From Caldanaerobius fijiensis DSM 17918 (GTDB lineage Bacteria > Bacillota > Thermoanaerobacteria > Thermoanaerobacterales > Caldanaerobiaceae): a DNA stretch of 64,000 bases. Numbering within the stretch: position 1 is the first letter of the stretch; each line of letters begins with the position of its first letter. Location of the stretch: positions 58,604-122,603 of the forward strand of contig NZ_FQVH01000001.1 in NCBI RefSeq assembly GCF_900129075.1, written 5' to 3'. The notes under the pieces are model-generated. The model searched no databases. It saw nothing but the letters and a program-made list of their open reading frames with translations, and was not told the origin of the DNA. A program made the translations under genes and the position numbers. Below, one piece after another: positions 34,028 to 43,507 of this stretch.

Positions 34028-34825
34028 TTAAGAAATAGAGTTAATTTGTTCGTGGAGGAATTCTACTGTTTTTGGCAATAGAATATCGGGATCTCCGGGA
34101 ACCCCACATTCCAGTGCCATATAACCAGTATATCCACCTTGCTTTAAAACTTTAAACGGTTCCTTAAAATCAGTATGTCCCATCCCCGGCAACAGCCTAT
34201 TAGAATCAGCCAAATGTACATGAGCAATGTCATCAATGTGATTCTTTAAAGATTCTGCTATATCCCTTTCCTCTATGCTCATATGGAAAAAATCGGCCAT
34301 CATTTTAATTCCTTTTCTATGGGTTTGTGCTATTATAGAAGCGCCATCGTCGAGAGATTTTATAAAATGGGTCTCGTACCTGTTTAATGGTTCAAGTAAA
34401 AGATATACACCATGTTCACTGGCAAATTCCCCTAAATCATCAAGCTCTTCTAAAAGAAGCTTTTCTTCAAGCTCTCTAACGCCCATGAAAGGACTTAAAT
34501 CCGGAAGCCGCGGTGCACCAAATATCGGAACCATGATCAATCCTACGGCTCCCAACTCGCTGGTATAAATCAACAGTTTTTTAATATCATCCATCGCCAT
34601 TTTGCGTTCTTCCAGAGAGCTATCCAGAAGGCATCCCCTGTAGCCTGAACAAATTGTACTTATTCTTATCCTTCTTCCTTTAAAGGATTCTTTCACCTCA
34701 TCCAATCTATCTTCTATATCTCTACCCCACAATTCTACACCGTCAAAGCCAAAGTATTCTAATTTTGCTACCTTTTCTTTTAAGTTTTTGCCGTCTACAA
34801 GGTTTTCCTGACACGCTAACTTCAT
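34028..34825 (-). CDS. Sugar phosphate isomerase/epimerase-like TIM barrel
   Basis: About 265 residues of the xylose-isomerase-like TIM-barrel (AP endonuclease 2) family. Seen: GFDGVELWGRD, LLLEPLNRYETH and MADFFHMSIEE with the acidic and His metal ligands, HVHLADSNRLLPGMGHTDF, and MALECGVPGDP. The ATG at 34825 follows AAAAGGGGGAG. It is 47 bases downstream of a Gfo/Idh/MocA gene, a pair commonly found in inositol or sugar-acid breakdown; substrate unknown. Confidence 0.87.
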   Translation of the reverse strand: MKLACQENLVDGKNLKEKVAKLEYFGFDGVELWGRDIEDRLDEVKESFKGRRIRISTICSGYRGCLLDSSLEERKMAMDDIKKLLIYTSELGAVGLIMVPIFGAPRLPDLSPFMGVRELEEKLLLEELDDLGEFASEHGVYLLLEPLNRYETHFIKSLDDGASIIAQTHRKGIKMMADFFHMSIEERDIAESLKNHIDDIAHVHLADSNRLLPGMGHTDFKEPFKVLKQGGYTGYMALECGVPGDPDILLPKTVEFLHEQINSIS

Positions 34826-34871
34826 AATATACACTCCCCCTTTTATAAACACCTGATCAAACAAGATCCAA

Positions 34872-35855
34872 TCAAATAACTACAACAGAACCTGTTTCAA
34901 TGGACTTATTAGCAGCTAAAGTGAGCTGCAAAGATTTTACGGCATCAGCATATGGCGATCTTACTAATCCGGGATTATTTGATTTTATCGCTTCGATAAA
35001 AGCACGATCCTCTATCATCCCCTGGTCTTGTCTGGTTATATATTCTATTGTGCTATATCTTGTCATAAACCTTACCGCCCTACGCAAATCATATTCTATC
35101 CTTGCATCTCTACACATTATGCGCAATCCATTGCCTTTGTCTGGCGCTTCACCGGTCAAATAACATCCCGTAAAAAGGGTAGCGACAACGCCATTTTTAA
35201 ACGTCATAGTAGTTGCAGAATAATCTTCCACATCATATCCCGGTACATCTTTTACAAGCCCCTTCTTCGCACTGCAATAGACACTATCTACCTCTCCAAA
35301 AAGATACCTAAGCATATCAAACAGATGTATATTCTGTTCCACGATTTGTCCACCTGATTGCTCCTTTTTCTTCCACCACGGTACACCAGGTATTCCACCT
35401 ATCCAGGATCCATACACTATACCCACTTCCCTGTCCCTCAGGTACTCTTTAAGTTTATCTATGATATCAAGATATCTGTCCTGAAATCCCACAGCAGAAA
35501 TTATGCCTTTCTTTTCTATAGCTTCTTTTACCTCATTGGCCTTTTCCATGCTAAGCGCCATAGGCTTTTCCACAAATATATTAAAGCCCTTTTCAATGGC
35601 CCTGGTTTCAGTATCTGTATGAGCATACGGAGGAATACATATATATACAGCATCTAGATCGTCTTCTGCATCGTAAAGTTCCTTATGGCTATAGTAAGCA
35701 CGAAACGCATTTACTTTTTTCTTCATAGCCTCCCGTCTCTCCTCTATAGGGTCAGCAACAGCTACGATATCCACGTCGTCCATTTTCAGCAGATGGTCCA
35801 CATGATAATGAGCTATGCCACCACAGCCTACCAGGCCAACTCTCACTTTTTTCAC
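34872..35855 (-). CDS. Gfo/Idh/MocA family oxidoreductase
   Basis: NAD(P)-dependent sugar or inositol dehydrogenase-like protein, 327 residues. Rossmann start VGLVGCGGIAHYHVDHL, then IPPYAHTDTETRAIEKG and VEKPMAL (the catalytic EKP motif), and a C-terminal alpha/beta domain (NIHLFDMLRYLFGEV). Precedes the TIM-barrel gene on the same strand. The upstream gap 35856-36015 contains the divergent starts of this pair and the ger operon. Confidence 0.92.
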   Translation of the reverse strand: MKKVRVGLVGCGGIAHYHVDHLLKMDDVDIVAVADPIEERREAMKKKVNAFRAYYSHKELYDAEDDLDAVYICIPPYAHTDTETRAIEKGFNIFVEKPMALSMEKANEVKEAIEKKGIISAVGFQDRYLDIIDKLKEYLRDREVGIVYGSWIGGIPGVPWWKKKEQSGGQIVEQNIHLFDMLRYLFGEVDSVYCSAKKGLVKDVPGYDVEDYSATTMTFKNGVVATLFTGCYLTGEAPDKGNGLRIMCRDARIEYDLRRAVRFMTRYSTIEYITRQDQGMIEDRAFIEAIKSNNPGLVRSPYADAVKSLQLTLAANKSIETGSVVVI

Positions 35856-36015
35856 ATTGATCTCCCCCTCAAATATAAGATATCTATTACCTATAATTAT
35901 ATATTCTACAAAAATTTATATAATCCTTTTATTTAACTAACATGTATAAAAATTCTTATATTCCCTAGAATAATTAATAATAGGATTCTTGAAAATCCAG
36001 GTGGGGCTGACATAT

Positions 36016-37611
36016 ATGTTAAATTTTATAAAAAATCTCTTTACAGGCAGACAAAATGAGGGTCGAACTGAGAACAAGGATGTTAACATAGCGAAAAATT
36101 TAGATGACAATGAAAAATATATCAAAACTATTTTTGATAAATGTTCAGATATCGTCATAAGGAAATTCAACATTGCCAATAATCCCAACTACAAAGCTGC
36201 TCTTATCTACATAGATGGCATGATACAACAAAACATCATTGAAGAATCTATCATTAAAAGACTGACAAATAAAAATGCGGATCATACGTATAACCCCGGT
36301 AGTGAAAAATATTCTAAATATTTACTGGGAATAAAGGATGAAGACATTTATGAAAAAATGGATAACGCCATAGAAGCTATCTTAAATGGCAATCCGGTTT
36401 TATTTATAAACGGCATAAGTAAAGCTTTAAACGTCAATCTAAAAAATCCACCGGGTAGAAACATTGAGGAACCTACTACTGAAACTGTTGTTCGTGGTTC
36501 TCGAGAAGGTTTTTCAGAATCCATAAGAATAAATACATGTCTTTTAAGAAAAAAGATAAAAAACGTAAATCTAAAAATGGAATGTCTTAAAATAGGGAAA
36601 CAGACAAAAACAGACGTAGTAATAAGCTATCTAGCTAATATAGCAAACCACAAAATAGTAAATGAAGTCAAGGAAAGGTTATCTAAAATAGATATTGACT
36701 CTGTACTGGATTCCAATTTCATTGAAGAATACATAGACGATCATCCTTTGTCTTTTTTCCCTACTATATTCCGAACGGAAAAACCGGATGTAGCAGCAGG
36801 TAAACTGCTGGAAGGTCGCATAGCAATAATAGTGGATGGGACTCCGACGGTTTTGACCGTACCTGCCATTTTTGCAGAATTTATACAAACAGGTGAAGAT
36901 TATTATATGAGATTTATTCCAGCCACACTAAATCGCTGGCTAAGATACTTTTCGTTTTTTTTATCGCTCACATTACCAGGTTTTTATGTGGCTTTGGTGA
37001 CATTTCACCAGGAATTAGTGCCTACATCGTTGGTGGTCACCATCATAAAAGCCAGAGCTGGTGTCCCTCTGCCTTCTCTATGGGAATGCTTTATGATGCT
37101 GTTAGCTTATGAAATATTGAGAGAAGCAGGAGTAAGAATGCCAAGGGCTGTAGGTCAGGCTGTCAGTGTAGTTGGAGCTCTTGTCTTAGGTCAAGCAGCC
37201 GTTGAAGCAGGACTGGTCAGTACGCCAATGGTCATAGTAACAGCTCTTACAGGCATCGCTTCATTTACTATACCTTCGCCGGAGATGAACATGGCGCTTA
37301 CATATCCTCGGTTTATATTGCTATTTTTAGGTGGAACTTTAGGCATACTGGGCCTTACCTGTGGTCTACTTATAATGTTGATGAATCTCATATCTATGAG
37401 GTCATTTGGAGTGCCATACATGGGCCCAATAGTACCTCTAATCATGGAAGAATTGCCTGATATAGCAATACGTGCGCCTTTATGGTCGACAATTAGAAGA
37501 CCAAAACTCATCACTTGGAAAAGGGATAATAGAAGGCAAACTATAACGCGAATATCTTCTATAAAACAAGAACAGGAAAAGGCCACGCAACAAAAGTTAA
37601 AGGAGAAATAA
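36016..37611 (+). CDS. Spore germination protein GerA family (GerKA-like A subunit)
   Basis: A subunit of a germinant receptor in the spore inner membrane, about 531 residues. A hydrophilic N-terminal 240 residues (KAALIYIDGMIQQNIIEESI, the family's first block) are followed by GRIAIIVDGTPTVLTVPAIF, then four or five membrane segments, then a cytoplasmic tail. GGTGGGG lies nine bases before the ATG at 36016. First of an A-C-B operon; germinant unknown. Confidence 0.95.
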   Translation: MLNFIKNLFTGRQNEGRTENKDVNIAKNLDDNEKYIKTIFDKCSDIVIRKFNIANNPNYKAALIYIDGMIQQNIIEESIIKRLTNKNADHTYNPGSEKYSKYLLGIKDEDIYEKMDNAIEAILNGNPVLFINGISKALNVNLKNPPGRNIEEPTTETVVRGSREGFSESIRINTCLLRKKIKNVNLKMECLKIGKQTKTDVVISYLANIANHKIVNEVKERLSKIDIDSVLDSNFIEEYIDDHPLSFFPTIFRTEKPDVAAGKLLEGRIAIIVDGTPTVLTVPAIFAEFIQTGEDYYMRFIPATLNRWLRYFSFFLSLTLPGFYVALVTFHQELVPTSLVVTIIKARAGVPLPSLWECFMMLLAYEILREAGVRMPRAVGQAVSVVGALVLGQAAVEAGLVSTPMVIVTALTGIASFTIPSPEMNMALTYPRFILLFLGGTLGILGLTCGLLIMLMNLISMRSFGVPYMGPIVPLIMEELPDIAIRAPLWSTIRRPKLITWKRDNRRQTITRISSIKQEQEKATQQKLKEK

Positions 37612-37614
37612 TCT

Positions 37615-38790
37615 ATGAAAAAATTCTTTCCTATTTATCTAATGATAATAATTATACTAGTACTATTTACATCCGGTTGTGCTGCGAAACAGGAAATTGA
37701 AAAACTGGCTATAGTGGTGGCATCGGGTTTTGATTATTCAGCCGATGGTAAATACGTCGTAACTGTACAGATATTAAAAACTCAAAAGCAACCATCCGCT
37801 GGTATGGGAGGCAAAGAAAGCAGCCAGCAGCCTCCTGTAGATGTTATCGTTTTTAGCAGCAAAGGCGATTCTATTTTTGATGCTATAAACAATCTATATA
37901 CACAATTAGGTAAAAAGCTTCTTTTTGCTCACGATAAATTTATTCTCATAGGAGAAGATTTGGCAAAGTCAGGTGTATCAATACTGATAGACAGTGCTTT
38001 AAGGGGACGCGATACAAGGCCTAATATACCCATATTTGTTGCAAAAGGCAAAGCTTCGGACATCGTAAAAGCTGTAACACCTGAAGAGAGTATCCCTGCC
38101 AATGCAATTGAAAATATAATGACAAGACAACTATATATAGGATTTTCTCCCCTTGTCTCTAAAGTAGATTTTGACAATGCATTGGCTAGCAAATTTTCTT
38201 CCCCTATAGCAGGAGTAATGGAACTGCAAAAAAATATAATGACAATTAATGGTGAAATCTTTAGAATTGAAGGAACTGCTGTATTTAAAAAGGATAAACT
38301 CATCGGTTATATGAACAAAACAGAAACCAGAGGCATGCAATGGATAAAAGGGAAGGTAAAAGCAGGAGACATCATAATACCATCGCCTGATAAGGGTAAA
38401 ATCACGCTTGAAATAATCAGAAGTAGTAGTAATGTTAGGCCCATAATAAAGAATAATAGACTTATAATGCAGATAAATGTAAATGAAGAAGGAAATATAC
38501 GAGAAATGACAGGCAAACTGGATCCCATGAAAAATCCTAAAATTATAGATCAGCTGGAAAAACTGCAGGACGAAGCAATAAAAAGAGAAATTGAGATAGC
38601 ATTAAATACAGCACAAAAAAAGTATAAAGCAGATATATTCGAATTTGGCAATAAAATACACAAATCCTATCCAAAAATATGGGAAAAAATCGAAAAAAAA
38701 TGGGATGTAATATTTCCTTATCTTGATGTAGAGATAAAAGTAAATTCTCACCTGCGACGAATCGGAACCATATCCAGACCTTTATATTGA
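37615..38790 (+). CDS. Spore germination lipoprotein, Ger(x)C family
   Basis: C subunit of the germinant receptor, 391 residues. A signal peptide with lipobox (LFTSGCAA) is followed by KLAIVVASGFDYSADGKY, HDKFILIGEDLAKSG and LRGRDTRPNIPIFVAKG, all usual Ger(x)C blocks. Starts three bases after the A subunit. Confidence 0.95.
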   Translation: MKKFFPIYLMIIIILVLFTSGCAAKQEIEKLAIVVASGFDYSADGKYVVTVQILKTQKQPSAGMGGKESSQQPPVDVIVFSSKGDSIFDAINNLYTQLGKKLLFAHDKFILIGEDLAKSGVSILIDSALRGRDTRPNIPIFVAKGKASDIVKAVTPEESIPANAIENIMTRQLYIGFSPLVSKVDFDNALASKFSSPIAGVMELQKNIMTINGEIFRIEGTAVFKKDKLIGYMNKTETRGMQWIKGKVKAGDIIIPSPDKGKITLEIIRSSSNVRPIIKNNRLIMQINVNEEGNIREMTGKLDPMKNPKIIDQLEKLQDEAIKREIEIALNTAQKKYKADIFEFGNKIHKSYPKIWEKIEKKWDVIFPYLDVEIKVNSHLRRIGTISRPLY

Positions 38791-38804
38791 TAGGAGGGAT
38801 AAAC

Positions 38805-39899
38805 TTGAAAACAAAGATTTCAGTATATCAAATGTTCGCAGCTATGATATTGCATCCTTTAGGCAGTACTATACTCTTCTTTTTGACTCCTGAAGCTAAA
38901 CAAGATGCCTGGATAGCAATGCTAGTATACATACCTGCGGGCATTTTATTGCAGCTTATATACACTACTCTATACTATCAATACCCTGATGATACCATAG
39001 TCACGTACCTACCCAAAATCTTCGGTAGATTTATAGGGTACATACTGAGCATCGTATATATTACATATTTCGCATACCTTGCTGCAAGGGTCCTGAGGGA
39101 TTTTGCTGAACTCTCATTGATTGCTATAATGCCTGAAACACCCTTAATTGTAGCTTCTGCAATGTTTATGTCAGCAATTGCTTATACCGTATTTACAGGA
39201 CTTGAAAACCTCGCCCGCGCCGCTCAGATAGCTTTGCCTATATCTATATTTGTGTTTATAACCGAATACGCATTATTATTCGTTACTCCTGGTGTAGTAA
39301 AATTCGATAACTTAAAACCTGTCCTTGAAAACGGTATAATCCACGTTATAAAAGCAGGCTGGCTTCTCATCACTTTTCCTTTTGGAGAAACTGTAACATT
39401 TGCTATGATATACCCATCTGTAAACGAACCATCAAAGGTTAGAAAAGCCGCTTTTATGGCCATTATATTTGAAGGAATACTCCTTACAGTAAATACTATA
39501 ATATACATAGCATCATTAGGAATAAATTTTGCAACTACTGCCCTCTTCCCCCTTTTGGAAACATTACGCCTGATAAAGGTAGGCTTTATAGAGCGCTTAG
39601 ATATACTACTCGTTGTAATCATGGCATTAGGAGGTCTTTTTAAAATTAGTATTTTTATGTACGCGTCTATGCTGGGTACAGCACAGCTTATAAAATTAAA
39701 GGACCCCAAATATCTGGCTTTACCTTTTGGCATAGGCATAATAATTTTTTCAATATTGATTGCCAAAAACTACCCTCAGCACATCCAATTAGGCCTGGAA
39801 TGGACTCCTGTTTATATACATATTCCAATACAGATAATAATACCAGTATCAGCTCTGATTGTACACTTTATAAAAAAATGGATTTCATTGTCCAAGTAA
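38805..39899 (+). CDS. Spore germination permease, GerB family
   Basis: B subunit of the germinant receptor, an APC-like membrane protein of about 364 residues with about ten hydrophobic segments. The start KTKISVYQMFAAMILHPLGS is typical. The TTG at 38805, six bases after AGGAGGG, is preferred; an earlier TTG would overlap the C gene. Its end overlaps the end of the convergent gene at 39885 by 15 bases. Confidence 0.93.
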   Translation: MKTKISVYQMFAAMILHPLGSTILFFLTPEAKQDAWIAMLVYIPAGILLQLIYTTLYYQYPDDTIVTYLPKIFGRFIGYILSIVYITYFAYLAARVLRDFAELSLIAIMPETPLIVASAMFMSAIAYTVFTGLENLARAAQIALPISIFVFITEYALLFVTPGVVKFDNLKPVLENGIIHVIKAGWLLITFPFGETVTFAMIYPSVNEPSKVRKAAFMAIIFEGILLTVNTIIYIASLGINFATTALFPLLETLRLIKVGFIERLDILLVVIMALGGLFKISIFMYASMLGTAQLIKLKDPKYLALPFGIGIIIFSILIAKNYPQHIQLGLEWTPVYIHIPIQIIIPVSALIVHFIKKWISLSK

Positions 39900-40229
39900 A
39901 GCTCTCATCACTTCATCAAAAGGCATCTTTCTTACTTGATCCATAATCTTTTCTAACTGGGTTTCCTGTTTTAACGAACCAGAAAGGATGATTTGAACAG
40001 TCTGATTTCTATCTATTAAAATAGAAATGGGTTCTAGCACTCCGGCTAATAACCCTAATATCACCAGTGCCTGAGAGGTCGTTATGTTTATACCGCTTTC
40101 CTTCTTTTTTTTGGGACCTTCACCTTCATCATCATCGCCGTGAAGCTTATCTCTCTGGCTATTACCTGTTAAATTCATGTCTTTTGCTATATTTTTTAGG
40201 AGCAAATTTATATATTCAGAAGAAAACAC
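39885..40229 (-). CDS. Small protein of unknown function beside the ger operon
   Basis: Not recognised, about 114 residues: an N-terminal helix, a highly charged linker (GDDDEGEGPKKKKESG), a hydrophobic stretch (ALVILGLLAGVLEPISIL) and a C-terminal helical tail. The hydrophobic segment may anchor it in a membrane. A GTG at 40229, eight bases after GAGGGG, is the likely start. Second gene after a 46-residue ORF; convergent with the ger permease. Confidence 0.6.
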   Translation of the reverse strand: MFSSEYINLLLKNIAKDMNLTGNSQRDKLHGDDDEGEGPKKKKESGINITTSQALVILGLLAGVLEPISILIDRNQTVQIILSGSLKQETQLEKIMDQVRKMPFDEVMRALLGQ

Positions 40230-40248
40230 CTTGTTCACCCCTCAAGAC

Positions 40249-40389
40249 CTATGGGACGATTATTGGAAATAAGGGTTGTTCTGAAGGACCTGCAAAACCC
40301 ATACTAAACCAGAAAACCAGCAAATATACTATGAGCAACAATATATCACGCTTTACATCTTCCTCTTTTTCATCGGAAGCACACAACAT
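40249..40389 (-). CDS. Small membrane peptide, 46 residues
   Basis: Begins MLCASDEKEEDVKRD, then one hydrophobic helix (ILLLIVYLLVFWFSMGFA) and a short tail. GAGGAAGTG lies upstream of the ATG. It ends 19 bases before the start of the next small gene on the same strand, so the pair is probably an operon. Not recognised; sporulation is a guess from the neighbouring ger genes only. Confidence 0.5.
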   Translation of the reverse strand: MLCASDEKEEDVKRDILLLIVYLLVFWFSMGFAGPSEQPLFPIIVP

Positions 40390-40463
40390 ATAAATCACTT
40401 CCTCAAACAACGATTGACTACAATATATTCTATTGCAAATTACTCTATTTTGTGAAAATAAAA

Positions 40464-41789
40464 CTAAGCCTCTATACTTTCCAGGGTAATCCTGGCGTAA
40501 ATCAATTTTTTCTTTTGTACAGGAAGCTTAGAAAACTGGAAAGAATCCTTAACCATATTTATGGCATCCTCCAGTTTTTCATAACTGTTAGCATATATCG
40601 TAGCGTAAGCCTGGCCCTCTTTCAATTTATCTCCTACTTTGCCTCCCAGGACGATGCCAACCGAATGGTCAATTTTGTCTTCTTTTTTCTCCCTACCTGC
40701 TCCTAATCTCACTGCACATACTCCCAGTTTAAAGGCATCTACGTCTTTTATATAACAATCTTCATCTACCACTAGGCTGTGCACAAAGGTACTTTGGGGT
40801 AATTTTGTATAATCATCCAGCACACTTGGGTCTCCGCTCTGTGCTTCTATTATTTCTTTGAATTTCGTTAAAGCATCACCATTATCTATATTTTCCTCTA
40901 AAACATGTTGAGCCTTTATCAGATTTTTTTCTATACCTGCTAAAACCATCATCTCTGCGCCAAATCTCACGCAAAGTTCCCTAAGATCCTGATGTCCATT
41001 GTTCTTTAAAACTTCCGCTGCTTCTATTATTTCCAGTGCGTTACCTATAGCCAGACCCAGAGGCTGATCCATATCCGTCACATATGCCACCACTTCTTTG
41101 CCGGCCAGATATCCTATTTTCACCATAGTCTTTGCCAGCTCCAACGCCTCTTCATAAGTCTTCATAAATGCTCCTTTGCCAAACTTTACATCAAGCAATA
41201 TCTTGTCAGCACCTCCTGCCAGCTTCTTGCTCATAATAGAGCTGGCAATAAGAGGTATAGACTCTACTGTTGCAGTTACATCTCTTAAGGCATAAAGCTT
41301 TTTATCAGCAGGTACCAAATTTTCTGATTGCGCCGTTATAGCTGCTCCTACTGTCATGACATTTTTTAAAAATTCATCTTTTGTAAGCTGGGTTTTAAAA
41401 CCTGGAATAGATTCCAGCTTGTCTATAGTTCCACCGGTATAACCCAAACCCCGCCCAGCCATCTTTGCCACTTTTACACCGGCTGAAGCTACCAGAGGTA
41501 ATAACACGAGGGTCGTGGTATCGGCGATTCCTCCACTGCTGTGCTTATCTACTTTTATGCCCTCTATAGAACTCAAATCCATTACTTCACCAGATCTGGC
41601 CATAGACAACGTCAATGCCGTTGTTTCTTCATAGCTCATACCCTTAAAATACACAGCCATAAGAAATGCCGCCATCTGGTAATCGGGTATAATTCCTCTT
41701 ACATATCCATTTACCAGATACTCTATTTCCTCTGCAGTGAGGCTTATGCCATCGCGTTTTTTCTGAATAAGTTCAGGTACAAACACCAT
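40464..41789 (-). CDS. pdp: Pyrimidine-nucleoside phosphorylase
   Basis: Phosphorolysis of uridine, thymidine and deoxyuridine in nucleoside salvage, 441 residues. Signature VDKHSSGGIADTTTLVLLPL (phosphate site), GRGLGYTGGTIDKLESIPG and LVPADKKLYALRDVTATVES with the Arg and Ser that bind the base. Last gene of a run with cytidine deaminase, which feeds it uridine. Confidence 0.96.
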   Translation of the reverse strand: MVFVPELIQKKRDGISLTAEEIEYLVNGYVRGIIPDYQMAAFLMAVYFKGMSYEETTALTLSMARSGEVMDLSSIEGIKVDKHSSGGIADTTTLVLLPLVASAGVKVAKMAGRGLGYTGGTIDKLESIPGFKTQLTKDEFLKNVMTVGAAITAQSENLVPADKKLYALRDVTATVESIPLIASSIMSKKLAGGADKILLDVKFGKGAFMKTYEEALELAKTMVKIGYLAGKEVVAYVTDMDQPLGLAIGNALEIIEAAEVLKNNGHQDLRELCVRFGAEMMVLAGIEKNLIKAQHVLEENIDNGDALTKFKEIIEAQSGDPSVLDDYTKLPQSTFVHSLVVDEDCYIKDVDAFKLGVCAVRLGAGREKKEDKIDHSVGIVLGGKVGDKLKEGQAYATIYANSYEKLEDAINMVKDSFQFSKLPVQKKKLIYARITLESIEA

Positions 41790-41813
41790 TATCGCCCCTT
41801 AAACAGCAAGCTA

Positions 41814-42224
41814 TCACAATTTAAATGCATACGGCAGTAATTCCGCCGTCTTAAATTTCAAAATCTTCGTCATATCTCTATTCACTAATACAATTTCTGC
41901 TTCTGGCGCCAGCTCCAATATGACCTGCCTACAGGCACCACAGGGTGAAATGGGATCGTCGGTCTCGCCAATCACCACGATGGTCTTAATATCCCTTTTC
42001 CCTTCTGAATACGCTTTAAAAAGCGCTACCCTTTCAGCACACATCGTCAGACCATAAGACGCATTCTCTACATTACATCCTGTAAATATAGATCCATCTC
42101 CTGTCAATGCCACAGCTCCAACTTTAAAACCAGAATATCGGGCATAAGCATTATTTTTAGCATTAAAAGCCTTTTTTATCAAATCTAATGTGCTCTCATC
42201 AGGTACGTAGTCAGATTCAACCAT
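41814..42224 (-). CDS. cdd: Cytidine deaminase
   Basis: Homotetrameric zinc cytidine deaminase, 136 residues. Seen: the ASYGLTMCAERVALF block with the first zinc Cys and catalytic Glu, and PCGACRQVI with the other two zinc Cys. AAGGAGAG lies upstream of the ATG; the start overlaps the larC2 end by eight bases, placing salvage genes in the lar transcript. Confidence 0.96.
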   Translation of the reverse strand: MVESDYVPDESTLDLIKKAFNAKNNAYARYSGFKVGAVALTGDGSIFTGCNVENASYGLTMCAERVALFKAYSEGKRDIKTIVVIGETDDPISPCGACRQVILELAPEAEIVLVNRDMTKILKFKTAELLPYAFKL

Positions 42225-42720
42225 TGTAGTTTCTCTCCTTAGCTTTAAACATCACTTCATTGTAAACTGTACCTATAGGTATGCCACTATTTATAGAGGC
42301 TTTTTTTACGTCTTCATATTCAGGTACAGATTTTATCAATTCTCCTCCTAAAAATCCATTCTTTACTCTCACAATCCCATAAGGGGTATCTATCTCTGTA
42401 AAACTTCTGTTTAATTTTTCCCGCTGTATCTTCAATATCCTTATGCCAAAGGTCGTGGTCTCTCTAAACAGTATATCTTTCATAACAGAAATATCATCAA
42501 GCTTGCACAAAACAGAAAACTTAACAGCAGGTCTTTCTTTTTTCATTATTATAGGCGTCAAAAATACATCCAGTGCACCGTTGTCAAATAATTTTTGCAT
42601 CACATACTGATAATATTCGGGATTCATGTCATCGATATTGGTCTCTAAAAGTACCAGTTCTTCTACCTCATTAAGGCTAATCACATCGCCGTTTTTTTTT
42701 TTCCTCCTGCAGCTCACCAT
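42217..42720 (-). CDS. larC: LarC, C-terminal part (larC2), shifted frame
   Basis: C-terminal part of the nickel-inserting cyclometallase LarC, up to 167 residues (ETNIDDMNPEYYQYVMQKLF, then TPIIMKKERPAVKFSVLC). The frame is +1 (or -2) relative to larC1 and opens before the A11 run at 42692-42702, so a shift there would give one full LarC of about 440 residues. An ATG at 42720 with a weak AAGGG upstream might allow separate translation. In Lactobacillus plantarum, larC1 and larC2 are joined by a frameshift, so this is probably not a dead gene. Confidence 0.85.
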   Translation of the reverse strand: MVSCRRKKKNGDVISLNEVEELVLLETNIDDMNPEYYQYVMQKLFDNGALDVFLTPIIMKKERPAVKFSVLCKLDDISVMKDILFRETTTFGIRILKIQREKLNRSFTEIDTPYGIVRVKNGFLGGELIKSVPEYEDVKKASINSGIPIGTVYNEVMFKAKERNYNG

Positions 42721-43507
42721 AGATAACCCTTAATACATTGGGAATCTCCATATCTCTTGTTCCGGCGCCATATCCGATCTTCTCCATCGTCATAGCTGGT
42801 AAACTGCCAAATTTTTCCGCCAATGTTTTCACAATAGCTGCCCCTGTAGGTGTAACTAACTCCTTCTTTACTCCATTATCATATACAGGAATACCCTTTA
42901 AAAGCTCTACCGTAGCAGGAGCAGGCACAGGTATAACTCCGTGCATACTATGAGTCATGCCGCCTCCTATGGGTAATGGCGAACACCATATGATATCAGG
43001 TTTTAACATGTTTATAGCTAAAGCCGTACCCACAATATCTACTATAGAATCTATGGCACCAACCTCATGGAAATGCACTTCTTGAGGAGGCTTACCGTGA
43101 ATTTTGCCTTCCGCCTGGGCCAGGTTTTCAAATATGCGTACTGCCATATCTTTAACATCCGCTTCCAGCTCGCTGTTTTCTATAAGTTCCTTTATTTGTG
43201 CAAAATTTCTATGTACATGCTCGCCTTGATGATGTTTATGATGCTCGTTTTCATGATGCTCATGATCTATATGGTGTTCATGCTCATCTGTGTCATTACG
43301 ATCATTACCATGTAAAAGGTTAACTTTAAAATACGTAGCACTTATGCCGTTTTTAGATGTTTTGCCTATATCCAGAATATATCCATCCAGGTTCAAAAGC
43401 CCCAATTTCCTTAAAAATTCGTCCTTATCAAGCCCTAGATCCAGCAGAGCTGCAATAGTCATATCACCACTTATACCTGCAAAACAATCAAAGTAGAGTA
43501 CCTTCAC
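42677..43507 (-). CDS. larC: LarC, N-terminal part (larC1)
   Basis: N-terminal part of LarC, which inserts nickel into the pyridinium pincer cofactor using CTP; 276 residues. Seen: VLYFDCFAGISGDMTIAALL at the start, a His-rich linker (many H between 76 and 100, a plausible metal store), FHEVGAIDSIVDIVG and TPTGAAIVKTLAE. Starts with a GTG that overlaps the larB end by four bases. Ends in-frame 14 bases after the A11 run unless the ribosome shifts. Confidence 0.92.
   Translation of the reverse strand: MKVLYFDCFAGISGDMTIAALLDLGLDKDEFLRKLGLLNLDGYILDIGKTSKNGISATYFKVNLLHGNDRNDTDEHEHHIDHEHHENEHHKHHQGEHVHRNFAQIKELIENSELEADVKDMAVRIFENLAQAEGKIHGKPPQEVHFHEVGAIDSIVDIVGTALAINMLKPDIIWCSPLPIGGGMTHSMHGVIPVPAPATVELLKGIPVYDNGVKKELVTPTGAAIVKTLAEKFGSLPAMTMEKIGYGAGTRDMEIPNVLRVIYGELQEEKKKRRCD
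42691..42708 (-). promoter_or_regulatory. Probable frameshift site in larC
   Basis: On the minus strand AGGAGG is followed directly by eleven A. Homopolymer A runs allow ribosomal or polymerase slippage and a Shine-Dalgarno-like block just upstream is a known stimulator. The shift needed is +1 or -2, or loss of one A in the message. A sequencing error in the run cannot be excluded. Confidence 0.6.

Noticed and set aside
33872-34081. Open frame of 69 codons over tRNA-Trp
   Set aside because: It covers a clear tRNA with a consensus promoter and a terminator; no ribosome site or protein resemblance.
42217-43507. larC as a pseudogene
   Set aside because: The split, the A11 run and the preceding AGGAGG match a frameshift arrangement known for larC, and both parts keep conserved sequence; a sequencing error remains possible.
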